Part shown: in pieces, positions 16,120-24,766 of the stretch | Layout of the letters: the number at the start of each line of letters is the position of its first letter | Position numbering within the stretch: the stretch's first letter is position 1 | Origin: Bacteroidota bacterium | Lineage (GTDB): Bacteria; Bacteroidota; Bacteroidia; Bacteroidales; Prolixibacteraceae | DNA length: 57,080 nucleotides | Assembly: GCA_029265715.1 (NCBI GenBank) | Contig: JAJUGZ010000015.1 | Coordinates: forward strand, 1 to 57,080 | Direction of reading: 5' to 3' | Translations under genes and position numbers: made by a program | Notes under the pieces: model-generated | Database searches by the model: none | Seen by the model: the letters and a program-made list of their open reading frames with translations, nothing else | What the model was told of the DNA's origin: nothing

Positions 16120-17430
16120 ATGAAAACAAAACTTTTATCACTGCTGTTGCTTCTGTTCATACAGGCCCAACTTTGGGCGCAACCCTTTACCGACAATCTG
16201 TACGACGGCACCCCGGAAGAGGTTGGCATGTCCAGCCAGAAACTCAACCGGTTGAATGAACTAATCCAGGAATACATCCAGAAAAAATGGATCCCGGGCG
16301 GCGTTTTCCTGGTTGCCCGCGAAGGCCAAATTGTTTACTACAAGAATCTGGGATACCGCACTCCCGAATCGAATGCAACGTACAAAAAAGACGACATTTT
16401 CCGCATTTGCTCGATGACAAAAGCGGTTACAACAGTGGCCATCATGCAATTGTACGAACAAGGCAAACTGGGCATCGACGATCCGGTCCAGAATTATATC
16501 CCGGCATTCAAAGATGCACAGGTTCTGGATACCTTTAACGAAAAGGATTCGAGCTACACAACCGTCCCGACTGCCACTCCCATCACCATCCGGCAATTGT
16601 TGACACATACTTCCGGAATTGTTTACGGCGATTTTAGCCAGGGCAAAATGAAAGCGGTATATCAAAAAAATAACATGCTGGGGGTTGGCTTGTCGCATCC
16701 CACCTGGACCACCGAAGAGTTCATCAACCGGTTGGCCAAGGTTCCACTGGCTTTTCAGCCCGGCGAACGGTTCAACTATGGGCTAAATATGGATGTGCTG
16801 GGACGTGTGGTTGAAGTGGTTTCAGGAGAAAGCCTGAGCGACTATTTCAGGAAGAACATTTTTGAACCGCTGGGAATGACCGACACGTATTTCTATCTGC
16901 CCAAAGAAAAACAAAACAGGCTGGTGCCCATTCAGCAATCAAACTCAAAAGGCGAATTTGAAATCGTGACAAAAACCGCATTGGCCGGCGAACCAGACTA
17001 TCCCAAATACAAAGACATCGGCCATTATGCCGGAGGTGGCGGTCTCTCTTCAACAGCAATGGATTACGCCATTTTTATCCAGGCTTTGCTGAACGACGGA
17101 AGCTACAACAATACCCGCATCCTGAGCCGCAAGACGATTGAAATGATGACGTCGGACCAGATGATCGCCCTGAACCAGCAAGGACGAGGTTATAGTAAGC
17201 GGCCCGGAGAAACCTACTGCTTAGGATTTTCCTTACTGACCGACCAGGGGAACGGGCTTAACTTAAAATCGCCCGGAACATACGAATGGGGTGGTTATTT
17301 TACAACCAAGTTTTTCATCGACCCGAAAGAAAGCCTGATTTTTGTGGGCATGATGCAGATTTACGCTTCCCGTCATGGCGAATTTTGGGATCGCGTGAGC
17401 CAAATCATTTACGGTTCAATTAACGACTAA
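16120..17430 (+). CDS. Secreted serine hydrolase, class C beta-lactamase fold
   Basis: A 436-residue exported protein (signal peptide to about residue 21, ...QAQLWAQ). It has the beta-lactamase/esterase-VIII fold: S-x-x-K as S-M-T-K in ICSMTKAVTT, the Tyr motif in F-N-Y-G-L-N-M-D-V-L-G, and a late W-G-G (EWGGYFTTKF) that takes the place of K-T-G. This pattern fits family-VIII esterases and peptidases acting on D-amino acid or ester bonds more than true cephalosporinases. The substrate is not predictable; antibiotic resistance should not be assumed. Followed by a strong hairpin. Confidence 0.85.
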   Translation: MKTKLLSLLLLLFIQAQLWAQPFTDNLYDGTPEEVGMSSQKLNRLNELIQEYIQKKWIPGGVFLVAREGQIVYYKNLGYRTPESNATYKKDDIFRICSMTKAVTTVAIMQLYEQGKLGIDDPVQNYIPAFKDAQVLDTFNEKDSSYTTVPTATPITIRQLLTHTSGIVYGDFSQGKMKAVYQKNNMLGVGLSHPTWTTEEFINRLAKVPLAFQPGERFNYGLNMDVLGRVVEVVSGESLSDYFRKNIFEPLGMTDTYFYLPKEKQNRLVPIQQSNSKGEFEIVTKTALAGEPDYPKYKDIGHYAGGGGLSSTAMDYAIFIQALLNDGSYNNTRILSRKTIEMMTSDQMIALNQQGRGYSKRPGETYCLGFSLLTDQGNGLNLKSPGTYEWGGYFTTKFFIDPKESLIFVGMMQIYASRHGEFWDRVSQIIYGSIND

Positions 17431-17444
17431 AGACATACTTCATC

Positions 17445-17476
17445 AGTGAGGGCTTCACGTAGGTGAAACCCTCACT
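17445..17476. terminator. Hairpin after the serine hydrolase
   Basis: AGTGAGGG...CCCTCACT with an inner TTCAC/GTGAA stem and GTAG loop, 13 pairs and one mismatch. No T-run directly follows, so termination efficiency is uncertain. Confidence 0.6.
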
Positions 17477-17505
17477 CGCCAACCTACCCAGGAATCCTTT
17501 TTTTA

Positions 17506-17513
17506 TATATTTG
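17506..17513 (+). promoter_or_regulatory. -7 element TATATTTG of the SUI1 gene
   Basis: Match to TAnnTTTG ending 15 bases before the ATG at 17529, leaving room for a very short leader of about 8-10 bases. Confidence 0.5.
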
Positions 17514-17528
17514 CACAAAATTCAGGCA

Positions 17529-17879
17529 ATGGCAAAAACAAACGACTGGAAAGACCGGCTTGGCATGGTTTACTCGACCAATCCTGATTTTCAATTTGAA
17601 ACCGGGAACAACAACATACAAGAGACCTTGCCGCCCCAGCAGCAAAACTTGCGGGTTATGCTCGATAAAAAACAACGCAAAGGGAAAGCGGTTACCCTGA
17701 TTACCGGGTTTGTCGGGACAGACGATGACCTGAAAGAATTGGGCAAACTGCTGAAGACCAAATGTGGCGTAGGCGGAACAGCAAAAGACGGCGAAATTCT
17801 GATCCAAGGCGACTTTTGCAACAAAGTCATCGACATTTTGAAAGACCTGAATTACAAAGTAAAACGTACCGGCGGTTGA
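17529..17879 (+). CDS. SUI1/YciH translation initiation factor homologue
   Basis: A 116-residue protein with an unstructured N-terminus and a SUI1 domain (about residues 45-113), homologous to eukaryotic eIF1 and E. coli YciH. Visible signatures: R-K-G-K-A-V-T-L-I-T-G-F and C-G-V-G-G-T-A-K-D-G-E-I-L-I-Q-G-D. YciH in E. coli discriminates initiation complexes under stress; the role in Bacteroidota is less studied. The frame is open 22 codons upstream, but the family N-terminus and the -7 element at 17506 favour MAKTNDWKD at 17529. Confidence 0.85.
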   Translation: MAKTNDWKDRLGMVYSTNPDFQFETGNNNIQETLPPQQQNLRVMLDKKQRKGKAVTLITGFVGTDDDLKELGKLLKTKCGVGGTAKDGEILIQGDFCNKVIDILKDLNYKVKRTGG

Positions 17880-17896
17880 TCCGGGCCACTCCCCAA

Positions 17897-18220
17897 TTGA
17901 AAAAACATCCAGTCATATTATTTAACAAGATCGCAGCGAAGCTCGTCGTATTATTACTGCTGACAGTCTTTGCACATCTGAACAGCGATTTAATCCATTT
18001 GGCAGACAGACCGGCAAAGCAGGGGACTCAAACCGAAGCCCGTGTTTTGCTCCGGTGCGACCATGCAGCCAGCTTCCATGTATTTATTTTTGAAGAACCA
18101 ACCCCGTTACGAATCAGTCTTCAGGCTGAACACCCGGTGATTGGGAATATGCCGGTGCGACAATTTTTGCTTCAGCAAACATACTGGCGGCCCCCTCAGT
18201 TGAATCAAATATCATTTTGA
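17897..18220 (+). CDS. Possible small membrane-anchored protein (uncertain)
   Basis: An open frame continues after the SUI1 stop and from a TTG at 17897 would give about 107 residues: a basic start, a hydrophobic segment (KLVVLLLLTVFAHL), then a soluble region with one Cys. It fills most of the 395-base gap before the CDF gene. Small proteins with one N-terminal helix do occur beside metal-efflux genes in Bacteroidota. Against it: no ATG, no ribosome-binding site, and the only ATG in frame lies inside the SUI1 gene. Confidence 0.3.
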   Translation: MKKHPVILFNKIAAKLVVLLLLTVFAHLNSDLIHLADRPAKQGTQTEARVLLRCDHAASFHVFIFEEPTPLRISLQAEHPVIGNMPVRQFLLQQTYWRPPQLNQISF

Positions 18221-18274
18221 TCACATGCTGTTTTAATTTAACTTTTCACCCGGTTTTCAACCAATTTTACGATT

Positions 18275-19147
18275 ATGTCATTGAATTTAGAGAAAAAGCA
18301 GGTGGCATTAATTTCTGTATTCGCCGCAATCCTGCTTACAAGTTTTAAACTCATTATTGGGATTACCACCGGCAGTTTGGGTATTCTTTCCGAAGCCCTC
18401 CACTCCGGTCTGGATTTAGTAGCCGCCCTCGTCACGTTTCTGGCAGTCCGTATCTCCGACAAGCCTGCCGACCACGACCACAATTACGGACATGGCAAGG
18501 TCGAGAATCTTTCAGCACTGTTCGAAACCCTCCTCCTGCTTTTAACCTGCTTCTGGATTATTTACGAATCGGCAAACCGCCTGATAACCGGCGCCGTTGA
18601 AATCAAAGTAAACGTCTGGAGCTTTATCGTTGTCATCACCTCCATTACGATCGATTACTGGCGCTCACGGGCCTTGTTCAAAGCCGCTAAAAAATTTAAC
18701 AGTCAGGCGCTGCACGCCGATGCGCTGCATTTTTCGACCGACATCTGGAGTTCAACAGTTGTATTATTTGGCCTGATCTTCTCCCGGTTCGGTTTTTTCC
18801 ATGCCGATGCCATTGCAGCACTAATCGTAGCGATCATCGTAATTTATGTTTCCTTCCAGTTAGGGAAAAACTCGATTGATGTTTTACTGGATAAATCTCC
18901 GGAGAACAGGTTACCTGAGATTGAAAAGATCGTCAAAACAATGCCGGAAGTTTTATACCATCATGATGTAAAAATCCGGACAGCAGGAGCTGATATTTTC
19001 ATCGACCTGAACATTCATGTGGAACGGAACATCACGGTTGAAGATGCCCACGATATCGCCGAACGATTAAAAGATGCCATTTCAGGAAGCATTGCCCGCA
19101 GCCATGTCATGGTGCATATTGAACCGGATAACGATCCTCAACGATAA
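18275..19147 (+). CDS. Cation diffusion facilitator (CDF) metal exporter
   Basis: A 290-residue inner-membrane protein of the CDF family, exporting Zn2+, Co2+, Fe2+ or Mn2+ in exchange for protons. Four to six membrane helices span about residues 10-195. The metal site residues are in HSGLDL (helix 2) and HADALHFSTD (helix 5), with the loop D-H-N-Y-G-H-G-K-V-E-N between. A cytoplasmic C-terminal domain (from about 205) carries HHDVKIR and the ferredoxin-like dimerisation fold. The H-x3-D / H-x-x-x-D arrangement suggests Zn/Co or Fe, but the metal cannot be fixed from sequence. The racemase-fold gene follows 34 bases later. Confidence 0.9.
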   Translation: MSLNLEKKQVALISVFAAILLTSFKLIIGITTGSLGILSEALHSGLDLVAALVTFLAVRISDKPADHDHNYGHGKVENLSALFETLLLLLTCFWIIYESANRLITGAVEIKVNVWSFIVVITSITIDYWRSRALFKAAKKFNSQALHADALHFSTDIWSSTVVLFGLIFSRFGFFHADAIAALIVAIIVIYVSFQLGKNSIDVLLDKSPENRLPEIEKIVKTMPEVLYHHDVKIRTAGADIFIDLNIHVERNITVEDAHDIAERLKDAISGSIARSHVMVHIEPDNDPQR

Positions 19148-19181
19148 GAACTAAACAAACGACAAACAACGTCCTAAACTT

Positions 19182-19889
19182 ATGAAGTCCAAATCAAAAA
19201 CAATCGGGATGATTGGGGGAATCGCCCCTCCGTCAACGGTCGATTACTACCAGCGCATCATTCATCGCTACCAGGAACGGACCGGCCTGGCCGACTACCC
19301 TCCCGTAATCATCAACAGCATCAATATGAGCAAAATGCTGGACTTAGTCAGCCATGAACTGTTTGATGAACTGATTGATTACCTGTTAGCCGAAATCGCT
19401 TCGCTGGAAAAAGCCGGTGCCCATATTATTTTCATGGCCTCGAATACTCCGCACATTGTTTTCGGCGAACTGAAAAACAGAACTAGGACCCCGATGGTCA
19501 GCATTGTGGACTCGGCCATTAAATATGCTAAAACCCAGGGCTATTACCGGTTAGGCCTGCTTGGGACACTCTCTACCATGGAATCCGGCTTTTATCAGGA
19601 AGGATTCTCTGAAGCAAACCTCGAAATCATTACTCCGATGCCCGACGAACGGAAATACATCAACAAGGTATACCTGGACGAGCTGGTAAAAGGAAGATTC
19701 TACCCTGAAACAAAGCGAAGACTGATCGATATCTCGAACCGAATGGTTTCTGAGGGACAGGTTGATGCGCTGATCCTGGGAGGAACAGAGTTGCCGTTCA
19801 TCCTGAAAGCCGATGATTTTGACGACATCCCTCTGATGAATACCACCAAGATCCATGTTGAAAGTATCCTGGATGAGGCCCTCAAGTAA
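19182..19889 (+). CDS. Aspartate/glutamate racemase-fold protein lacking both catalytic cysteines
   Basis: A 235-residue member of the Asp/Glu racemase superfamily: N-terminal I-G-M-I-G-G-I-A-P-P-S-T, and the two half-site motifs. In the first the usual C-N-T-x-H is S-N-T-P-H (MASNTPHIVF); in the second the usual G-C-T-E is G-G-T-E (LILGGTELPFIL). The whole protein contains no cysteine, so the two-base Cys mechanism cannot operate. It may use other residues, do a different reaction, or only bind ligand. Family membership is clear; amino-acid racemase activity should not be assumed. Probably cotranscribed with the CDF exporter. Confidence 0.75.
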   Translation: MKSKSKTIGMIGGIAPPSTVDYYQRIIHRYQERTGLADYPPVIINSINMSKMLDLVSHELFDELIDYLLAEIASLEKAGAHIIFMASNTPHIVFGELKNRTRTPMVSIVDSAIKYAKTQGYYRLGLLGTLSTMESGFYQEGFSEANLEIITPMPDERKYINKVYLDELVKGRFYPETKRRLIDISNRMVSEGQVDALILGGTELPFILKADDFDDIPLMNTTKIHVESILDEALK

Positions 19890-19921
19890 ATTCTCTATTT
19901 TCTGAAAATTTTGAAGAGCTG

Positions 19922-19963
19922 AAGCATTGCCGGAATAAGCAGTCTATCCGGCAATGCTTTCTT
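19922..19963. terminator. Hairpin between convergent genes
   Basis: AAGCATTGCCGGA (19922-19934) and TCCGGCAATGCTT (19947-19959) form a perfect 13-bp stem with a 12-base loop, followed by TCTT. It separates the racemase-fold gene from the convergent SMR exporter. Confidence 0.8.
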
Positions 19964-19973
19964 ATGAACGGCA

Positions 19974-20306
19974 CTAATTCGAAACAAACTTTAGCCCGGC
20001 CACCGATCCGATTAACAGAAAAATAAAGAACATACGCCAAAAGTCAACTGGCTCGTTGAAAAGCAAGATCCCAAGAATCACCGTGCCCACAGCGCCAATT
20101 CCGGTCCAAACAGCATACGCAGTACCCATGGGCAACACTTGTGTCGCTTTATAAAGCAATACCATACTTAAGGTCAGGCTTAGGGCAAAACCCAGCCACC
20201 ATAAAGCAGAATCCATGCCGGTTGTTGTTTTTGCTTTACCCAGACAAGTTGTAAACCCGACTTCAAATAAGCCGGCAATAATGAGTGTAATCCAAGCCAT
20301 TCCCAT
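19974..20306 (-). CDS. sugE: Small multidrug resistance family exporter, SugE/Gdx-like
   Basis: A 110-residue, four-helix SMR protein that works as an antiparallel dimer and uses proton exchange. The essential membrane Glu sits in G-L-F-E-V-G-F-T. The run A-Y-A-V-W-T-G-I-G-A-V-G-T and the pattern of helices fit the SugE/Gdx branch, which exports guanidinium, rather than EmrE. Gdx genes are often under a guanidine riboswitch; none was recognised in the 123-base gap upstream. It lies after the dps terminator and may have its own promoter. Confidence 0.85.
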   Translation of the reverse strand: MGMAWITLIIAGLFEVGFTTCLGKAKTTTGMDSALWWLGFALSLTLSMVLLYKATQVLPMGTAYAVWTGIGAVGTVILGILLFNEPVDFWRMFFIFLLIGSVAGLKFVSN

Positions 20307-20344
20307 TCAAAATTTAAATGTGCAAACATACACGATCGGAGCAC

Positions 20345-20380
20345 AAATAAAAAGTCCGGAGAATTTTTCCCCCGGACTTA
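20345..20380 (-). terminator. Factor-independent terminator of dps
   Basis: On the minus strand AAGTCCGG (20379-20372) and CCGGACTT (20359-20352) form an 8-bp stem followed by TTTATTT. It lies 50 bases after the dps stop. Confidence 0.8.
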
Positions 20381-20429
20381 ACTTGTTGCTTCAACGTTCA
20401 ATTTTAAACAAATTTGCTATACCTATCAT

Positions 20430-20900
20430 CTATTTCAGGAAAGCCGTGAGCATCCAAATTCTTTTCTCGGTCGATCCGGTTAATTCACTAAGCAGGGCAA
20501 CAGTCCCTTCATCGCCAGCAGCAGAGGCCACCTCACTTCCCCGACGAATGAGCCCAAGCAAATACTTACTGTTTTCCAGAACGGCTTCAACACCTTTTTT
20601 CCCGTCGCTGATATCATCGTCCAGCTCTTTCAATCCCGAAACAGAAAGATAATCGGCAAACGTATGTGCCGGTTTTCCGCCTATGGTCAAAATACGTTCG
20701 GCCAACTGGTCAACCACTTCTGCTGCTTCATTGTAATAATTTTCGTACTTCTCGTGCAACGAGAAGAACATATTCCCTGTTACATTCCAGTGCAATCCCC
20801 GAAGGTTTTGATAATAAATCTGATAATCGGCTAAAAGCTGATTTAATACAGTTACAACATCCTGAGTCTTTGCTGTTGTTAATTGATCTTGCGTTTTCAT
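20430..20900 (-). CDS. dps: Dps, DNA-protecting ferritin-like protein
   Basis: A 156-residue Dps: a four-helix subunit of a 12-mer shell that oxidises and stores iron with hydrogen peroxide and protects DNA. The inter-subunit ferroxidase residues are in place: His in LHWNVTG, His in SLHEKYENYY, and Asp/Glu in VVDQLAERI. Dps is a core member of the OxyR regulon in Bacteroides. It is divergent from oxyR with 98 bases between, the classical arrangement, so peroxide induction is likely. A TATATTTG -7 element lies at 20946-20939 on the minus strand. Confidence 0.95.
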   Translation of the reverse strand: MKTQDQLTTAKTQDVVTVLNQLLADYQIYYQNLRGLHWNVTGNMFFSLHEKYENYYNEAAEVVDQLAERILTIGGKPAHTFADYLSVSGLKELDDDISDGKKGVEAVLENSKYLLGLIRRGSEVASAAGDEGTVALLSELTGSTEKRIWMLTAFLK

Positions 20901-20938
20901 AATTTATAATTTTTATGAGTTGATTAATCTTTCTGATT

Positions 20939-20946
20939 CAAATATA
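20939..20946 (-). promoter_or_regulatory. dps promoter -7 element in the dps/oxyR gap
   Basis: TATATTTG on the minus strand, 39 bases upstream of the dps ATG. The AT-rich stretch beyond it (20947-20998) is where OxyR would bind and lies before the oxyR start, allowing control of both genes. No LysR dyad could be assigned with certainty. Confidence 0.5.
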
Positions 20947-20998
20947 AAGTCAATCATATTTATTACTTTTATATGTCTATTAGTAAAAATTATACAAA

Positions 20999-21946
20999 TT
21001 GAATGTCAATCAATTAAATTATTTCATCGAATTAATCCAGGAAGGCAGCTTCTCGGCTGCAGCCCAGAAATTGGGAATTACCCAACCTGCATTGAGCCTG
21101 CAAATAAAAAGCCTGGAAGATGAGCTCGAATTCAGGCTGATAGACCGCACCCGCAAGCCTTTCGAGCTAACCCCGGAAGGAGAAGTGGTGCTTGAAAAAG
21201 CCCGGGAAATTGTAAAAATGACGGAACACCTGAAAGATGTAAGCATGGAATTGAGTATGGCCGACAAAGGATTACTCCGGATCGGGATTATTCCAACCGT
21301 CGCACCTTATCTCGTCCCCCTGTTTATCAATTACATGAGCGAACAATATCCGCAAATCCGGATTGAAATTACCGAATTGCTCACCGAAGAAATCATTTCT
21401 GCGCTCAAAGACGGGAAATTAGACGCCGGCATACTGTCAACTCCAATCGAGGCGAAATCAATCGTTTTCAAACCGTTGTTCTACGAAAAGTTCTACCTGT
21501 ATATTTCTGACAAGCACGATCTTTTTGAACATGAAAAAATCAGTTTAAAAGACTTTAACCCGGACCAGCTCTGGTACCTGCAGGAAGGCAACTGTTTCCA
21601 AAATCAGGTGACTGATTTTTGTCATTTAGCCAATAAGCAGCCTGCCGGACAGCCATTTTTTTACCGGTCAAACTCCATCGAATCGTTGCGCCGCATTGTT
21701 GAATCGCGTGGAGGAATGACATTTATCCCCGAGCTGGCAACGATTAATGTCCCGTCCGAATATGAAGATCTGGTAAAGCCCATTGCAGAGCCTGTCCCAT
21801 TCAGGGAAATCAGTTTGGCTGTAAACCGCATCCACTCACGCGAACGGTTACTAAACCGGCTGATTGAAAGCATTCGGGCAAGCCTGCCGCCCCGCATGCT
21901 TGAAAAACCCAACGGACAAGCAACTCAAACCGGGATCCGGATTTAA
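20999..21946 (+). CDS. oxyR: OxyR, peroxide-sensing LysR-type regulator
   Basis: A 315-residue LysR regulator: winged helix at residues 1-60 (GSFSAAAQKLGITQPALS) and a periplasmic-binding-like sensor domain. The redox pair is visible in G-N-C-F-Q-N-Q-V-T-D-F-C: counting from the TTG at 20999, these are exactly Cys199 and Cys208, the E. coli numbers. This numbering and the N-terminus MNVNQLNYF support a TTG start; the frame has a stop at 20984 and no in-frame ATG nearby. It activates dps and other defence genes on disulphide formation. Divergent from dps. Confidence 0.93.
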   Translation: MNVNQLNYFIELIQEGSFSAAAQKLGITQPALSLQIKSLEDELEFRLIDRTRKPFELTPEGEVVLEKAREIVKMTEHLKDVSMELSMADKGLLRIGIIPTVAPYLVPLFINYMSEQYPQIRIEITELLTEEIISALKDGKLDAGILSTPIEAKSIVFKPLFYEKFYLYISDKHDLFEHEKISLKDFNPDQLWYLQEGNCFQNQVTDFCHLANKQPAGQPFFYRSNSIESLRRIVESRGGMTFIPELATINVPSEYEDLVKPIAEPVPFREISLAVNRIHSRERLLNRLIESIRASLPPRMLEKPNGQATQTGIRI

Positions 21947-21964
21947 ATCCTATTTGTATTTTAT

Positions 21965-21972
21965 TAGCTTTG
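21965..21972 (+). promoter_or_regulatory. -7 element TAGCTTTG before the FUSC gene
   Basis: Plus-strand match to TAnnTTTG, 31 bases before the ATG at 22004. Placement after the oxyR stop suggests separate transcription. Confidence 0.45.
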
Positions 21973-22003
21973 TATCTGAAACATGCTGTAAAGCAGTTAG
22001 CCT

Positions 22004-24142
22004 ATGAATCCATTTGGGAATTACCTGCACAAATTTATCTGGTACGAACCTGCCCGGCGCATATTCTGGAGGTTCCCCAACCGGTTATTGGCAGCCAAAG
22101 CAACCATTGCCATGAGTTTGCTCGCAGTTCCATTTGTTTTTTCCGGAAACCCGTTCTTTGGTGTTACCCTGGCCTTGGGGGCTGTTGCCGGTGCACTATC
22201 AGAAACCGACGACCATCCACGCGGACGAATCAAGGCTCTGCTGCTAACCATCATAAGCTTCTTTACTGCCAGTTCCTCAGTCGAACTATTACGCCCCTAC
22301 CCTTGGTTATTTGCCATTGGGCTGGCTGGATCAACCATCACGTTTATCCTGATCGGCGGGCTTGGCGAACGCTACCGGGGTATCACGTTCGGGGCTATCT
22401 TGGTTTCGATTTACACCATGTTGGGAGCACCTATCAGCCCGGCCCCTTATTGGCAACCCATCCTGCTTACATCCGGGGCCCTTTTTTACGGATTAATTTC
22501 CTTGTACCTGCTTTGTCAACGCCCGTGGCGTTTGCTCGAAGAACAACTGGCCGGAGGGTTTATTGCCCTGGCTGATTATCTGTACGAAAAATCAAATCTG
22601 TTTCCCAGCGCAGAGCGCGACCAGGCCATTATCCGCCACAAATTGGCGTTGTTAAATGTTCAGGTTGTGGTTTCGCTCGAAAAATGCAAAGAAGTCCTGA
22701 ACAGCTATGCCAGTTCGCTGAAAAACGATCAGCACGAACTTTTACCATACCTGCACCGGTTTCTGCTGCTCCAAACCCTGCACGAACGGGCCGCTTCGAG
22801 CCACGAACGCTACGAAATACTGAGCAGCAACCCTGAGAACCAGAACTTATTGGAAGGCTTCAGCGAACTACTGAAGCAACTGTCTCACGCTACCCGCCAG
22901 CTGGCCGATAACATGCTGACCGGGGTTCCGTACCGGCATCCGGTTTCGCTGAACTGGATTGTCGCAGCCCTTGAAAATCATCTGGAAGAATTATCCGGAG
23001 ACAAAGAACAAATCGTGTTGTTGCTGCACAATCTTGCAGAATCGAACACCGCGCTGCAAAACCTGAACAATCCGGTTGTCGATACATATATGCCCCGGTT
23101 GCAACACGACATCCGCACACCCTGGCAACGCCTGACCGCACAACTTAACTGGAAACACCAGCGGTTAAGATATGCCATCCGCTTAACGTGCAGTTTCCTG
23201 CTTGGATATTTGCTTATCCGATATTTTCATGTACAGAAAGGCGAATGGATTTTACTGACGAGTCTTTTCGTCAGCCAGCCTACTTACAGCGAAACGCGCA
23301 GAAAACTGTTCCAGCGGATTCTCGGAACTTTTTCCGGAGTTATCGGTGGAATCCTGATCGTACAGGTTCTGCCAACAGTTCCCGGCCAGTTGCTCCTGAT
23401 GCTGGCTTCGGCCTATGCTTTTTTTGTCTGGCTCCGAACAAACTATGCTGTAGCCGTGATATTCATTACCATTTTTGTATTATGTGCTTTTAACCTGATT
23501 TCAGCACAAGGCATCGCAGTCATGGCCCCACGGATTGTTGATACACTGATTGGCGCGGGTTTGTCTATTTTATCAATCCGCTTGCTGTGGCCCGACTGGC
23601 AATACAAACGCCTGCCCAATCTGCTTTCGGAAGCTTTACTGAAAAATGCCGGTTATTTTCGGGCGATACTGGAAGAATACGAACACAGCAACGAAGACGA
23701 CCTCAATTACCGGATTGCCCGGCGCCAAGCCCACATTGCCGATAACGAACTGGCCATGGCCTGGCGAAGCATGAAAGTTGAACCCCGAAAACATCAACAT
23801 TTTCAGCAAAAAGCATTTTCGCTTACCTATCTGAACCACGCCCTGTTATCTTATTTATCAGCGTTTGGTGCACATCGCAATTTTCATCGCCCCATCAATC
23901 CTGACATTAAAGATCTGTGCAATAAGATTGACGATGCGCTTACAGAAGCCGGAAAATCATTGATTAGCATAGAACCTGTCGACCTGAAGCTAAATCTAAA
24001 ACCTGTACTTTACCTGCTCCGGTACGAGATTATCAAAGCCGAACATGCCGATGAACGCCAGCAACTGGTTTTGTTGTTAAATATTGCCGATGTAAGCTAC
24101 CAGTTACTTCAGGAATCACGCGAAATCAGGGGAAAGAATTAA
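22004..24142 (+). CDS. FUSC/YccS-type inner-membrane protein
   Basis: A 712-residue membrane protein in the YccS/YhfK (FUSC) family: two blocks of about five to six helices (about 25-185 and 400-530), each followed by a cytoplasmic helical domain. The second block starts with W-K-H-Q-R-L-R-Y-A-I-R-L and has GEWILLTSLFVSQPTYSETRRKLFQRILGT, the typical FUSC motif region. Relatives include aromatic acid exporter AaeB and fusaric-acid resistance proteins; YccS itself is unassigned. Export of small aromatic or toxic compounds is plausible. It follows oxyR on the same strand, so oxidative-stress context is possible. Confidence 0.85.
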   Translation: MNPFGNYLHKFIWYEPARRIFWRFPNRLLAAKATIAMSLLAVPFVFSGNPFFGVTLALGAVAGALSETDDHPRGRIKALLLTIISFFTASSSVELLRPYPWLFAIGLAGSTITFILIGGLGERYRGITFGAILVSIYTMLGAPISPAPYWQPILLTSGALFYGLISLYLLCQRPWRLLEEQLAGGFIALADYLYEKSNLFPSAERDQAIIRHKLALLNVQVVVSLEKCKEVLNSYASSLKNDQHELLPYLHRFLLLQTLHERAASSHERYEILSSNPENQNLLEGFSELLKQLSHATRQLADNMLTGVPYRHPVSLNWIVAALENHLEELSGDKEQIVLLLHNLAESNTALQNLNNPVVDTYMPRLQHDIRTPWQRLTAQLNWKHQRLRYAIRLTCSFLLGYLLIRYFHVQKGEWILLTSLFVSQPTYSETRRKLFQRILGTFSGVIGGILIVQVLPTVPGQLLLMLASAYAFFVWLRTNYAVAVIFITIFVLCAFNLISAQGIAVMAPRIVDTLIGAGLSILSIRLLWPDWQYKRLPNLLSEALLKNAGYFRAILEEYEHSNEDDLNYRIARRQAHIADNELAMAWRSMKVEPRKHQHFQQKAFSLTYLNHALLSYLSAFGAHRNFHRPINPDIKDLCNKIDDALTEAGKSLISIEPVDLKLNLKPVLYLLRYEIIKAEHADERQQLVLLLNIADVSYQLLQESREIRGKN

Positions 24143-24713
24143 CCGGAGAAGCTGAAGTGAAAAATTTGAACCGGAAATAGTCGTAAGACATGAAGTAACG
24201 AAAAATATGAAACCAGAACAATGGAATTTTGTAAACTGCAACTGATCTCTGTTCCGGGTTGCAAGTGTCGGGTTACGGAAATACTCTGTGCTTTCTGCGA
24301 CTAAACCGCAATTGATAGAACTTGGGAAAGATAAAACAACGTGAATTCGATCTAATGCTTAAACACACAGAATGGCAAGCGAAATAATTTTATTATCGCC
24401 TCTTAAACACCACTCACCGCACATCCTGTAGCAGGACGTTACCCCTCTTTACGCATAGTGAGGGGCGAAGCGAGTACAGCGAACTTGGAGAAAGTCGGCA
24501 ATCGTTAATAAAACATCCCTTCCCCCTTTATTTCTTTCAATCTTACGTTAAAGTACTTAAGACGGAATACTCATGCCTTCAATTTAGAAACTCAATGAAT
24601 CATAAAGTACTTCAATCTTAACATACACCTAAAAAAGAGGCTGTTTCAAATGTTTTTTAAAGCTTCTGAGAATTGAATATTCGAAAAACTTTTCGGGTAG
24701 GTGTACTAATAAA
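24143..24713. other. 571-base stretch without a recognisable gene
   Basis: No frame with coding character was seen on either strand. There are two local palindromes: CCTG/CAGG around 24427 and CCCCTC/GAGGGG around 24451-24474. The stretch AAAAAGAGGCTGTTTCAAA near 24632 resembles the termini of some Bacteroidota insertion sequences and the terminator arm at 24714, but no partner end was found. This may be decayed DNA. Confidence 0.4.
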
Positions 24714-24750
24714 AAGAGGGTGTCTCGGACTTTTGAGACACCCTCTTGAA
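24714..24750 (-). terminator. Strong terminator of dnaK
   Basis: AAGAGGGTGTCTC (24714-24726) and GAGACACCCTCTT (24735-24747) form a perfect 13-bp stem with an 8-base loop. On the minus strand TTTATT follows. It lies 20 bases after the dnaK stop. Confidence 0.9.
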
Positions 24751-24766
24751 GTTAAAATTGGGCAAT

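Noticed and set aside
16120-17430. Antibiotic-resistance beta-lactamase
   Set aside because: S-x-x-K and the Tyr motif fit the fold, but the Y-x-N and K-T-G motifs differ from AmpC and fit family-VIII esterases or peptidases better.
17762-17896. Upstream extension of the open frame inside the SUI1 gene
   Set aside because: It is Arg-rich and antisense in character to a well-supported gene; only the part after 17897 is retained as a weak candidate.
20307-20429. Guanidine riboswitch before the SugE/Gdx-like gene
   Set aside because: The gap holds the dps terminator and no recognisable guanidine aptamer core.
24630-24750. Insertion-sequence remnant with ends GAGGCTGTTTC and GAGACACCCTC
   Set aside because: The right-hand palindrome is fully explained as the dnaK terminator and no transposase fragment was found.
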